Shown: positions 42,028-50,267 of the stretch, piece after piece
Layout: each line of letters begins with the position of its first letter
How positions within the stretch are numbered: the first letter of the stretch is position 1
Assembly (NCBI GenBank): GCA_965199585.1
Contig: CBDASI010000002.1
Coordinates: 1,426,001-1,490,000, forward strand
Source of the DNA: JAVVHH01 sp965199585
Lineage (GTDB): Bacteria > Pseudomonadota > Alphaproteobacteria > Acetobacterales > Acetobacteraceae
Direction: 5' to 3'
Length of the DNA stretch: 64,000 bases
Program-made: the position numbers and the translations under genes
The notes under the pieces: generated by a model
The model's database searches: none
Told to the model about the DNA's origin: nothing
The model's input: the letters and a program-made list of their open reading frames with translations, nothing else

Positions 42028-42716
42028 GTCCGCTCCAGTATGCGAGGGCCGAGGTCGGTGCCGGCGATGACGCGGGTGGCGATGCCGATGAACAGGCCGC
42101 TCATCACCACGCCGGGGATGGCGTTGAGGGCGGCATCGGCGGCGGCCGGGTCGGCGAGGTCGAGCTGGCAATCGAGGATGTGGTTGCCGTTGTCGGTCAC
42201 GAACGGGGCGCCGTCCTTCATGCGCAACACGCCCTCGGCGCCGGCGCGTTCAAGGTGCCGCAGCGTCGCCTGCCAGCCGAAGCGGACGACCTCGACGGGG
42301 AGGCGCACGCCGCCGAGGGCGGACACGAGCTTGCTCTCGTCGACGATGACGATCATCCGGCGGCTGGCGGCGGCGACGATCTTCTCGCGCACCAGGGCGC
42401 CGCCGAGGCCCTTGATGAGGTCGAGCGTGCCGGTATGCACTTCGTCGGCGCCGTCGATGGTGAGGTCGAGCGCGGGATGCTCGGCGAGGGTGCCCAGTTC
42501 GATGCCGAGCGAGCGGGCTTGCGCCGCGGTCGCCTCGGAGGTCGGCACGCCCACGATCCGCAGCCCGGCGGCGACGCGGGCGCCCAGCAGGTCCACCGCG
42601 ATCTTCGCCGTCGAGCCGGTGCCGAGGCCGACAACCATGCCGTCCTCGACGGCGGCGACGGCGAGTTCGGCGGATTGTCGCTTCAGCTCGTCCCGGGTCA
42701 GAGCCGCTGGGGTCAT
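42024..42716 (-). CDS. rpiA: Ribose-5-phosphate isomerase A
   Basis: Pentose phosphate pathway enzyme of 230 residues interconverting ribose 5-phosphate and ribulose 5-phosphate. It has MVVGLGTGSTAKIAVDLL, VGVPTSEATAAQARSLGI, LDLTIDGADEVHTGTLDLIKGLGGALVREKIVA with the catalytic acidic residues, and FVTDNGNHILDC. It overlaps gntK upstream and ppgK downstream by four bases each. Confidence 0.95.
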   Translation of the reverse strand: MTPAALTRDELKRQSAELAVAAVEDGMVVGLGTGSTAKIAVDLLGARVAAGLRIVGVPTSEATAAQARSLGIELGTLAEHPALDLTIDGADEVHTGTLDLIKGLGGALVREKIVAAASRRMIVIVDESKLVSALGGVRLPVEVVRFGWQATLRHLERAGAEGVLRMKDGAPFVTDNGNHILDCQLDLADPAAADAALNAIPGVVMSGLFIGIATRVIAGTDLGPRILERT

Positions 42717-43216
42717 GTCAGCTGCGCCATGATCTCGTCCAGGATGTCGTGCGCCGGGCCGGCAATGTCGGCGATCAACGGGCGCTCGTCGGGGCCCGGC
42801 ACTTCGAGCGCCTCAAACTGGCTGTGGACCAGGCTAGCCGGCATGTAGTGGTTCAGCCGGGCGGCCTGGCGCTCATGGATCAGTGCTTCCTCGCCGCGGA
42901 GATAGACGAGCCGCACGTCGGCGCGGTCGCCGATCAGCACGTCGCGGTAGGCGCGCTTGAGCGCGGAGCAGGCGAGGATGGAGTAACGGCCGGTGGACCG
43001 GGTAGCGTCGATCCAGGCGGCGATAGAGGCGAGCCAGGGCCAGCGGTCGTCGTCGGTCAGCGGCGTGCCGCCATGCATCTTGCGGACGTTGGCGGGCGAG
43101 TGCCAGTCGTCGGCGTCGCCCAGTTCCCAGCCGAGGCGGCCCGCCAACAGCGCGGCGACGGTGGTCTTGCCCGACCCCGAAACGCCCATGACGACCAGAA
43201 CCGACGGCTTCTCCAT
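42713..43216 (-). CDS. gntK: Gluconokinase
   Basis: ATP-dependent gluconate kinase of 167 residues giving 6-phosphogluconate. The P-loop is VMGVSGSGKTTVAALLA; WELGDADDWHSPANVRKMHGGTPLTDDDRWPWL is the highly conserved gluconate-binding block, and YLRGEEALIHERQAARLNHYMPASLVHSQFEALE is the lid region. It starts the minus-strand operon gntK-rpiA-ppgK-phosphatase-coiled coil. The mcd gene ends 13 bases upstream. Confidence 0.95.
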   Translation of the reverse strand: MEKPSVLVVMGVSGSGKTTVAALLAGRLGWELGDADDWHSPANVRKMHGGTPLTDDDRWPWLASIAAWIDATRSTGRYSILACSALKRAYRDVLIGDRADVRLVYLRGEEALIHERQAARLNHYMPASLVHSQFEALEVPGPDERPLIADIAGPAHDILDEIMAQLT

Positions 43217-43229
43217 CAGGTGAGCCTAC

Positions 43230-44864
43230 TCAGCCCTGGCGGCCGAGCAAACCCCGGCCCACGACGGTGGCCTGGATTTCGGCGGCGCCCTCGAAGATGT
43301 TGAGGATGCGGGCGTCGCACAGCACGCGGCTGATCGGGTATTCCAGCGCGTAGCCGTTGCCGCCGTGGATCTGCAGCGAGGCGTCGGCATTGCTCCACGC
43401 CACCCGGGCGGCAAGGAGCTTGGCCATGCCGGCCTCGATGTCGCAGCGTTCGCCGGCATCCTTGGTGCGGGCGGCGTAGTAGGTGATCTGCTGGGCCATG
43501 ACGGTCTCTACCGCCATCATGGCGATCTTGTCGGAGACGCGGGGGAAGGCCGTCAGATTGCTGCCGAACTGGCGGCGGCCGAGCGCGTAGGCGAGGCCGA
43601 GGTCGAGCGCGTTGCGCGCCACGCCGACGGCGCGGGCGGCGGTCTGGATGCGGGCGCCCTCGAAGGTGCGCATCAGTTGGCGGAAGCCGGCGCCGTGCTC
43701 GGCGCCGAGCAGGCCGTCGGCGTCGACGGCGAAGTCGTCGAAGGAGAGCACGTATTCCTTCATGCCGCGGTAGCCGAGCACCGGGATCTCGCTGCCGGCC
43801 AGGCCCTGGTCGGGAAAGGGTGCCTCGTCGCTGCCGCGCGTCTTGGCGGCCAGGAACATCGAGAGGCCGGCGAAGCCGGAGACGTCCGGTTCGCTGCGGG
43901 CCAGGACCGTCATCACGTCGCTGCGGGCGGCGTGGGTGATCCAGGTCTTGGCGCCGGTGATCCGCCACGTGCCGTCCTCCATCGCCTTGGCGCGGGTGCG
44001 GACGGAGGCGAGGTCCGACCCGGTGTCCGGCTCGGTGAACACCGCGGTCGGCAGGATGGTGCCGGCGGCGATGCCGGGGAGCCAGCGGGCTTTCTGGGCG
44101 TCGGTGCCGTTCTGGCCGATCAGCTCGCCGGCGATCTCCGAGCGGGTGCCGAGCGAGCCGGCGGCGATCCAGCCGCGGCTGAGCTCTTCGGAGACGACGC
44201 ACATGGCCAGCTTGCCGAGGCCGAGGCCGCCGAATTCAGGGTCGATGCAGACGCCGAAGACGCCCAATTCGGCCATCTCCGCGATCAGCGCGTCGGGGAT
44301 CAAGGTGTCGGCTAGGTGCCATTCCTGCGCGAACGGGGCGACCCGGTCGTCGGTGAACTGGCGAAATTGGCCGCGGACCATGTCGAGCGTCTCGTCGCCG
44401 AGGGACTCGTCGGGCCGCCAGCCATCGGCCAGCAGGCGGGCCAACTCGGCACGGGCGGCCGGTGTGTTGCCGCGGAGGACGGCGCGGACGGCCGGGTCGT
44501 GGGCGAGGGTGTCGGCGGCTTCCTCGGTGCCGAGGTCGATGGGGCGGACGATCTCGTTCTGGCCCATGGGCAGCCCGCCGATCAGCTGGGCCAGGTATTC
44601 GCCGAGGCCGATCTGCATGACGAGGCGCTCGCCCGCCGCCTTGCCGGTGCCCCAGCGGGCGAGCTGCTCCATCGCCTCGACCGTGGTGGCGGCCCAGGCG
44701 AAACCGTGCAGTCGCCGTTGCTCGGCCTGCAGGAGCGTCGGGTCCGGCTTGCCGGCGGGTGCGACGGCAAGCAGGCAGGCGTCGCGCACGGTGGCCAGGT
44801 AGGCCCGCGTGGCGTCCAGTGCTGGGCGGGTCATGCTGGACAGATCGCTCGTCATCTCGTTCAT
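43230..44864 (-). CDS. mcd: (2S)-methylsuccinyl-CoA dehydrogenase, ethylmalonyl-CoA pathway
   Basis: FAD enzyme of 544 residues, much longer than ordinary acyl-CoA dehydrogenases (about 380). The extra N-terminal helical part (residues 1-150, with EQRRLHGFAWAATTVEAMEQL, MQIGLGEYLAQLIGGLPMGQNEIVRPIDLG) is the hallmark of Mcd, which oxidises methylsuccinyl-CoA to mesaconyl-CoA. The dehydrogenase core follows, with VFTEPDTGSDLASVRTRA, WRITGAKTWITHAA and LQIHGGNGYALEYPISRVLCDARILNIFEGAAEIQ. ATG codons at residues 1, 4 and 11 are alternatives. Crotonyl-CoA carboxylase/reductase is not in the window. Confidence 0.82.
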   Translation of the reverse strand: MNEMTSDLSSMTRPALDATRAYLATVRDACLLAVAPAGKPDPTLLQAEQRRLHGFAWAATTVEAMEQLARWGTGKAAGERLVMQIGLGEYLAQLIGGLPMGQNEIVRPIDLGTEEAADTLAHDPAVRAVLRGNTPAARAELARLLADGWRPDESLGDETLDMVRGQFRQFTDDRVAPFAQEWHLADTLIPDALIAEMAELGVFGVCIDPEFGGLGLGKLAMCVVSEELSRGWIAAGSLGTRSEIAGELIGQNGTDAQKARWLPGIAAGTILPTAVFTEPDTGSDLASVRTRAKAMEDGTWRITGAKTWITHAARSDVMTVLARSEPDVSGFAGLSMFLAAKTRGSDEAPFPDQGLAGSEIPVLGYRGMKEYVLSFDDFAVDADGLLGAEHGAGFRQLMRTFEGARIQTAARAVGVARNALDLGLAYALGRRQFGSNLTAFPRVSDKIAMMAVETVMAQQITYYAARTKDAGERCDIEAGMAKLLAARVAWSNADASLQIHGGNGYALEYPISRVLCDARILNIFEGAAEIQATVVGRGLLGRQG

Positions 44865-44905
44865 CGCACCGCTCCAGCTACCAGGCCGTTATATATAAGC
44901 GCTCG

Positions 44906-45385
44906 TCAGTTGCAGATCAGGCCGCTTGCCGCGTCAGTCGCCGTGCCGCTCTGACCGCGGGAGCAAAGGTCGAACTCGCGACCCGGTCGCGTGCTCGGCG
45001 CGCGATATAGGTATGGATGGTTCCAGGGGTCGAGCGGCTGCGTGTCGCCCTTGAGGTAGGGCCCGTTCCAGTTCGGTGCCGAGCTAGGCTTGGTGCTCAG
45101 CGCAGCCAAGCCCTCCTCGCTGGTCGGGTAGCTACCGACGTCCAGCTTGTAGAGGTCGAGCACCGAGGCGATCCGTTCGACCGATTGCTTGGCCACCGAG
45201 TTGCGCGCGCCGCCGAGCTGCCGCAGCGCCGCCGGTGCCACCAGGAACACCAGCAGCCCGAGGATGGCGACCACCACCAGGATCTCCAGCAACGTGAAGC
45301 CGCGTTGCCGCGCGTACCTACTCGAGTTTGACGAACATGCCGTTGCGGCGCAGCTCGACGGCGTAGCGGAGGATGAAGGACTCAT
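44906..45385 (-). CDS. gspG: Type II secretion major pseudopilin GspG, start uncertain
   Basis: Pseudopilin whose prepilin site is RQRG followed by FTLLEILVVVAILGLLVFLVAPA. The GspG-specific calcium loop region YPTSEEGLAAL and PYLKGDTQPLDPWNHPYLY confirm G rather than H, I or J. The reading frame has no ATG, GTG or TTG close to the cleavage site. The nearest ATG, used here, lies inside the upstream lipoprotein gene and gives a 29-residue leader without a visible ribosome site. The true start may be non-canonical or depend on translation of the upstream gene. The protein ends in SGLICN. Confidence 0.8.
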   Translation of the reverse strand: MSPSSSATPSSCAATACSSNSSRYARQRGFTLLEILVVVAILGLLVFLVAPAALRQLGGARNSVAKQSVERIASVLDLYKLDVGSYPTSEEGLAALSTKPSSAPNWNGPYLKGDTQPLDPWNHPYLYRAPSTRPGREFDLCSRGQSGTATDAASGLICN

Positions 45386-45671
45386 GGACCGGGGACGCCC
45401 CATAACGGTTGGTGTCATAGCCGAGGGTGTGCCCCCGGACGGCGCATTGTGCCAGAGGGGGATGGTCGGGCGTGAGGTCGAGCGCCGTGCCGGTGGAGAC
45501 CTCGTTCACGGGCGGCGCCTCGAGCACCAGCACCTGGCCGCGTTTGTGGACGTTCTCGTAGACCTGCCGCAACACGTCCGGTTGGGCACAGACCGGCACT
45601 GGCGGCGGCGGGGCGCAGCCTTGCAGCGATCCGCCGATCGCCAGTAATCCGGCCACCATTCTGCTGATCAT
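45318..45671 (-). CDS. Small lipoprotein upstream of gspG
   Basis: Protein of 117 residues with a lipoprotein signal (ISRMVAGLLAIGGSLQGC) followed by a proline run. The mature part has two further cysteines (PVCAQP and AQCAVRGH) that could pair, and ends ESFILRYAVELRRNGMFVKLE. No family is recognised. It is divergent from gspL across 63 bases and overlaps the gspG frame. A pilotin-like or assembly role in the secretion system is conceivable from position only. GGTAGGG stands upstream of the ATG. Confidence 0.6.
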   Translation of the reverse strand: MISRMVAGLLAIGGSLQGCAPPPPVPVCAQPDVLRQVYENVHKRGQVLVLEAPPVNEVSTGTALDLTPDHPPLAQCAVRGHTLGYDTNRYGASPVHESFILRYAVELRRNGMFVKLE

Positions 45672-45734
45672 AACCCTACCTTTTCTGGACCCGGCCTTGC
45701 CACTTATCGCCGAACCGGTCACCACGTCGACCTC

Positions 45735-46781
45735 ATGGGCATGACACTGCTCTCATGGTGGCTGCGTCAGCTCGCCGGGCTGCTGCCGGCGGCGTGGCGG
45801 CCGGCCGTGGGCGACGCGGCCGAGGAGGCGGGCGACTCTGTCATGCTGGCGCTGGCGGGGGAACCGGGGGCGGGGCCGCCGACGCTCGAGGCCGCGCGTC
45901 GGCGCGGCAAGCGGCTGCTGCGGCTGGGGCGGTTCACGCTCGATGCGGCCGGGCTTGCCTCGCTGCGCGCCGCCATCGGCAGCGGGCGCCATGGCCCGAT
46001 CCGACTGCTGCTGCCGCCCGCGCTGCTGCTGGAGCAATCGGTCAGTCTGCCGCTGCAGGCCGAGCGAGGGCTGGAGACGGCGCTGCGCTGGGAGATGGAT
46101 CGGCTCACCCCGTTCCCGGCCGACGCGGTGTTCTGGACCTGGCGGATCCTGCATCGGGATCGCGCCCGGGGCCAATTGGACCTGCGGCTGATGCTGGTCG
46201 CCAAGGCGGCGATCCAGGCGAGCCTCGAGGCGTTGGCGGCGGCCGGGCTGGCGCCGGCGCGGCTGGAGGCGGCAGGGCAGCCCGGCCGGGTGATCCCGTT
46301 GTCGGGCCGACGTGCGGCGCCGCGGCGGCCGGCGTTGCTGGGCGGGATCGCGCTGTGCCTCGTGCTCGCGGCGATGGCGGTCGCGGTGCCGTTCCTGCGC
46401 CAGCAGGCCGAGCTCGACCGGCTCGAGGCCCGCCTGGCCGATCTGCGGCCGCAGGTGGACGTCGCCGACGCGCTGCGGCGGCGGATCGCCGAGCGAGCGG
46501 CCGGCGTGGACGTGGTGGCGGCCGAGGCGGCCCGGGTCGGCAACACGTTGCAGGCGTTGGCGGCGCTGACCGACTTGCTGCCGGACGATACGTCGCTCTA
46601 CGAACTCGCGGTCCGCGACCGCGTGCTGACGTTCACGGGCCAGTCCACGCAGGCGGCCCGCCTGATCCCGGTGCTCGCGGGGGATCCGAGCTTCCGCAAC
46701 CCGGTGTTCGCCGCCCCGGTCACGCGCAACGAATTGACCCGTACGGAGACGTTCTCGGTCCGCGCCGAACTGCGTCCCTGA
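45735..46781 (+). CDS. gspL: Type II secretion inner-membrane platform protein GspL-like (PilN domain)
   Basis: Bitopic membrane protein of 348 residues. The cytoplasmic part has the actin-like GspL/PilM features IRLLLPPALLLEQSVSLPLQAERGLETALRWEMDRLTPFPADAVF. It is followed by one membrane helix (LLGGIALCLVLAAMAVAVPFL) and a periplasmic coiled region with a PilN-like ferredoxin domain (LTDLLPDDTSLYELAVRDRVLTFTGQS). It would recruit the ATPase GspE to the membrane. It starts the plus-strand half of the secretion locus. Confidence 0.8.
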   Translation: MGMTLLSWWLRQLAGLLPAAWRPAVGDAAEEAGDSVMLALAGEPGAGPPTLEAARRRGKRLLRLGRFTLDAAGLASLRAAIGSGRHGPIRLLLPPALLLEQSVSLPLQAERGLETALRWEMDRLTPFPADAVFWTWRILHRDRARGQLDLRLMLVAKAAIQASLEALAAAGLAPARLEAAGQPGRVIPLSGRRAAPRRPALLGGIALCLVLAAMAVAVPFLRQQAELDRLEARLADLRPQVDVADALRRRIAERAAGVDVVAAEAARVGNTLQALAALTDLLPDDTSLYELAVRDRVLTFTGQSTQAARLIPVLAGDPSFRNPVFAAPVTRNELTRTETFSVRAELRP

Positions 46782-46939
46782 GCCTCGCCGGCCGGGGTCG
46801 CGCGGTGGCCGGCAAGTGCATGACAATTTGACGAAATTGCCAAACCTGGCCGGTGCGGGCCGGGATCGGCATTTGGTTGGTGCCGAAACGCCCGGACACC
46901 CGTATGTGACAGCACGCGCGCATCGGCAGCGAGGAGTTG

Positions 46940-47356
46940 ATGGCAGTCCCGTTCTTGTCCTGCATGGCTCTGGTGGCCCAAATCTACGCCCTGCCGCCGC
47001 GCGTGCTGCCGGCCATCCAGCGCGTCGAGGGCGGACAACTGGGGCTGGCCCGCAGCAACACCAACGGCACCCAGGATCTCGGCATCATGCAGATCAACAC
47101 GATCTGGCTGCCATACCTGGCGGGCTACTCTCGCCTGTCGCAGCCGGAAGTGCGTAACCGGCTGCTGAACAATGCCTGCTACAACATTGCTGCGGCCGGG
47201 CTGATTATGCGGAACTACCTCGACGAGACGTCCGGCGACCTGTTGCGCGCGGTCGGCAACTATCATTCGCACACGACGAACCGGAACCTTAACTATCAGG
47301 CGCAGGTGCTCCGCTCGGCCACCGTGCTGTTCCAGACGCCGGCGCGGCGCCCCTGA
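46940..47356 (+). CDS. Lytic transglycosylase (SLT domain) inside the secretion locus
   Basis: Peptidoglycan-cleaving enzyme of 138 residues. The catalytic glutamate is E30 in LPAIQRVEGGQLG, followed by NGTQDLGIMQINTIWLPYLA, the GLMQI-like block, and RAVGNYHS, the A-x-N/G-x-Y block. The hydrophobic N-terminus (AVPFLSCMALVAQIYA) can serve as an export signal. It lies between gspL and gspE and its stop overlaps the gspE start by one base. Such enzymes open the wall for large envelope machines, more often in type III, IV and pilus systems than in type II. Confidence 0.85.
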   Translation: MAVPFLSCMALVAQIYALPPRVLPAIQRVEGGQLGLARSNTNGTQDLGIMQINTIWLPYLAGYSRLSQPEVRNRLLNNACYNIAAAGLIMRNYLDETSGDLLRAVGNYHSHTTNRNLNYQAQVLRSATVLFQTPARRP

Positions 47357-49050
47357 TGGACCTGCCGGCCAAGCTCGACGCGGTCGATGCGCTCGCCGAC
47401 CTGCTGGTGGCGGACGGACATTGCGACTTTCGCACCATCGAGCGCGGGCGCCGGGTGGCGGCCGAGAGCGGGCAGCGGTTGGACAAGGTGCTGATCCAGC
47501 TCGGCCTGGTGACCGAGCGCGACTTGGCGCGGGCCTATGCCGACCTGACCGGGCTGCGGACGGCCGCGCCCGCCGACTTCCCGGCCGAGCCGGCGGTCCC
47601 GGGCCGTATCGCGCCGCGGTTCCTGCGGCACAGCCGGGCGCTGCCGCTGGGCGTCGAGGGCGGGCGGCTGCTGGTGGCGGTGGCCGATCCGCTCGACCCG
47701 TTCACCGCGGCGGCGTTGTCCGCGGCAACCGGGATGCCGGTCGACCTGCTGATCGGGCTGCCGGTCGAGCTGGATGCCGCGCTGACCCGGCTCTACCCGG
47801 ACGGCGACCCGGCGGCCGAGGCCGACCCGGCGGCGAGCGAGCCTCTGGAAGAAGATGCCGAGCGGTTGAAGGACCTCGCCTCCGAGGCGCCGGTGATCCG
47901 GCTGGTCAACGGCCTGATCTCGCGCGCGGTGGAGACGCTGGCGTCGGATATCCATATCGAGCCGTTCGAGGATCGGCTGCGCATCCGTTACCGCTATGAC
48001 GGCGTGCTGCACGAGGCGGACCAGCCGCCGGGCCATCTGACGGCGGCGATCACGTCGCGGATCAAGATCATGGCGCGGCTCGACATCGCGGAGCGGCGGC
48101 TGCCGCAGGACGGGCGCATCAAGCTGGCGGTGCGCGGTCAGGAGATCGACTTCCGCGTATCGACGATCCCGTCGCTGCATGGCGAGACGGTGGTGCTGCG
48201 GGTGCTGGACCGCAGCGCGGTGACGTTCGAGTACGGGAAGCTGGGGCTGTCGGCGCCGGTGGTGGCGCGACTGGACGTGGCGCTGAAGCTGCCGAACGGG
48301 ATCGTGCTGGTGACCGGGCCGACCGGGTCGGGCAAGACGACGACGCTGTATACCGGGCTCCTGTCGCTCAACTCGGTGGATCGGAAGGTCGTGACGGTCG
48401 AAGATCCTATCGAATATCAGCTGCCGGGGGTCAACCAGATCCAGGTGAAGCCGCAGATCGGGCTGAACTTCGCGTCGCTGCTGCGGTCGATCCTGCGGCA
48501 GGACCCGGACGTGATCATGGTGGGCGAGATCCGCGACATCGAGACGGCGCAGATCGCGGTGCAGGCGGCGCTGACGGGGCACCTGGTGCTGAGCACGGTG
48601 CATACCAACTCGGCGACGGCGACGATCTCGCGGCTGCGGGACATGGGGCTGGAGGACTATCTGCTGACGGCGGTGCTGCGGGGAATCCTGGCGCAGCGGC
48701 TGGTGCGGCGGCTGTGCCATGCCTGCCGACGGCCGGAGCCGGCGGCGCCGGAGCTGGTAGCGCGGTTCCGGCTCGATCGCGGCGGTGAGGCTGCGCCGGT
48801 GCTGCATCATGCCGTCGGCTGCCCGCAGTGCCGCAACACCGGGTATCGGGGGCGGTTGGCGATCGCGGAGTTCCTGGCGCCGACGCCGGCGATCGAGCGG
48901 CTGATCTTCGCGCGCGCGGACCAGTCGGAGATCGAGCGGGCGGCGGTCGAGGGCGGCATGGTGACGATGTTCGACGCCGGGCTGGAGGCAGCGCTGGCGG
49001 GCGAGACGACGATCGAGGAAGTCACCCGCAGCATCCGCACCGACGCTTGA
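47356..49050 (+). CDS. gspE: Type II secretion ATPase GspE
   Basis: Hexameric secretion ATPase of 564 residues. The N-terminal domain binds GspL. The catalytic core has Walker A GPTGSGKT at 321-328, the Asp box VTVEDPIEYQLPGVNQIQV, Walker B region DPDVIMVGEIRDIETAQIAVQAALTGHLVLSTVHTN, and a zinc module with CHAC and CPQC pairs near the C-terminus. Both cysteine pairs are typical of GspE rather than PilT. It overlaps the lytic transglycosylase gene upstream and gspF downstream by one base each. Confidence 0.96.
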   Translation: MDLPAKLDAVDALADLLVADGHCDFRTIERGRRVAAESGQRLDKVLIQLGLVTERDLARAYADLTGLRTAAPADFPAEPAVPGRIAPRFLRHSRALPLGVEGGRLLVAVADPLDPFTAAALSAATGMPVDLLIGLPVELDAALTRLYPDGDPAAEADPAASEPLEEDAERLKDLASEAPVIRLVNGLISRAVETLASDIHIEPFEDRLRIRYRYDGVLHEADQPPGHLTAAITSRIKIMARLDIAERRLPQDGRIKLAVRGQEIDFRVSTIPSLHGETVVLRVLDRSAVTFEYGKLGLSAPVVARLDVALKLPNGIVLVTGPTGSGKTTTLYTGLLSLNSVDRKVVTVEDPIEYQLPGVNQIQVKPQIGLNFASLLRSILRQDPDVIMVGEIRDIETAQIAVQAALTGHLVLSTVHTNSATATISRLRDMGLEDYLLTAVLRGILAQRLVRRLCHACRRPEPAAPELVARFRLDRGGEAAPVLHHAVGCPQCRNTGYRGRLAIAEFLAPTPAIERLIFARADQSEIERAAVEGGMVTMFDAGLEAALAGETTIEEVTRSIRTDA

Positions 49051-50267
49051 TGACGGCGTTCCGCTATACCGCGCTGGACCCGTCCGGCCGGACGCTGCGC
49101 GGCACGATGGAGGCGGCGTCGGAGGCCGAGGTGGCGGCGCGGCTGCAGCGGCAGGGGAGTTTGCCGCTGCGGACCGAGCTTGCCGCCGGGGCGTGGTACC
49201 GGGTGTTCGAACGCGAGTTCGGGCGACGCGGCATGAGCAAGCAGGACGTGACGGACTTCACCCGTGAGCTGTCGACCATGCTCGGCGCGGGGCAGGACCT
49301 GGATCGGTCGCTCCGGTTCCTGGTGGAGACGTCGCCGAACAAGCGGGTGCTGGCGACGGTAGAGGCGTTGCGGCGGACGGTGCGGGACGGCGGCTCGCTG
49401 GCCGCGGCGCTGGCGGAGAACTCGGCGAGCTTCCCGAAGCTGTATATCGGGTTGGTGCGGGCCGGCGAGGCGGGCGGGACTTTGGCGCCGACGCTGGAGC
49501 ATCTGGCCGCGCTACTGGAGCGGGAGCGCAATCTGGCATCGACAGTGAAGTCGGCGATGATCTATCCGGCGCTGCTGGTGGTGGCGGCGATCGGATCGAT
49601 CGTGCTGCTGCTGACGCAGGTGCTGCCGCAATTCGTGCCGCTGTTCGAGCAGAGCGGGGCGCAGCTGCCGGGGCCGACGCGGGCGCTGCTGCTGCTGGGC
49701 GACGTCGTGTCGGGATATGGGCTGTACATCGCGCTGTTGCTGCTGGCGGTGGTGTTCCTCGTCAGTCAGGCGCTGAAGCGGCCGGGGCCGCGTTTGCGGG
49801 CAGACCTTTTGCTGCTGCGAATGCCGGTGATCGGCGGGTTGCAGCGCGAGCTTGTGGCGGCGCGGTTCACGCGGACGTTGGGGACGCTGCTGACCAACGG
49901 GGTGCCGCTGATCGGGGCGCTGGCGATCGTGCAGGACGCGATCGGCAACCGGGCGGCGACGGGCGCGATCGGACGGGCGGCGCTGATGGCCAAGGGCGGC
50001 GCCGCGCTGGCGCGGCCGCTGGAGGAGAGCGGGCTGTTCCCGGCGCGGACCACGCATCTGCTGCGGCTCGGCGAGGAGACGGCTCAATTGGGGCCAATGT
50101 CGCTGCGGGCGGCGGAGATCCATGAGGAGCGCACGCGGCTCGGGGTGCAGCGGCTGGTGGCGCTGCTGGTGCCGGCGATCACCGTGGTGATGGGGGCGGC
50201 GATCGCGGGGATCATCGCGGCGCTGCTGCTGGCGATGTTGAGCCTGAACGACCTTGCCGGCAGCTGA
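49050..50267 (+). CDS. gspF: Type II secretion inner-membrane protein GspF
   Basis: Platform protein of 405 residues with the two GspF repeats. The first has FTRELSTMLGAGQDLDRSLRFLVE and FPKLYIGLVRAGEAGGTLAPTLEHLA. The second has FTRTLGTLLTNGVPLIGALAIVQDAIGN and FPARTTHLLRLGEETAQLGPMSLRAAEI. Three membrane helices are visible. The N-terminus MTAFRYTALDPSGRTLRGTMEA is standard. The longer upstream reading inside gspE is shadow. Confidence 0.95.
   Translation: MTAFRYTALDPSGRTLRGTMEAASEAEVAARLQRQGSLPLRTELAAGAWYRVFEREFGRRGMSKQDVTDFTRELSTMLGAGQDLDRSLRFLVETSPNKRVLATVEALRRTVRDGGSLAAALAENSASFPKLYIGLVRAGEAGGTLAPTLEHLAALLERERNLASTVKSAMIYPALLVVAAIGSIVLLLTQVLPQFVPLFEQSGAQLPGPTRALLLLGDVVSGYGLYIALLLLAVVFLVSQALKRPGPRLRADLLLLRMPVIGGLQRELVAARFTRTLGTLLTNGVPLIGALAIVQDAIGNRAATGAIGRAALMAKGGAALARPLEESGLFPARTTHLLRLGEETAQLGPMSLRAAEIHEERTRLGVQRLVALLVPAITVVMGAAIAGIIAALLLAMLSLNDLAGS

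Noticed and set aside
46782..46939. Extra small gene between gspL and the lytic transglycosylase
   Set aside because: Short frames cross this 158-base gap, but none has a ribosome site or plausible composition. No hairpin or promoter was convincing either.
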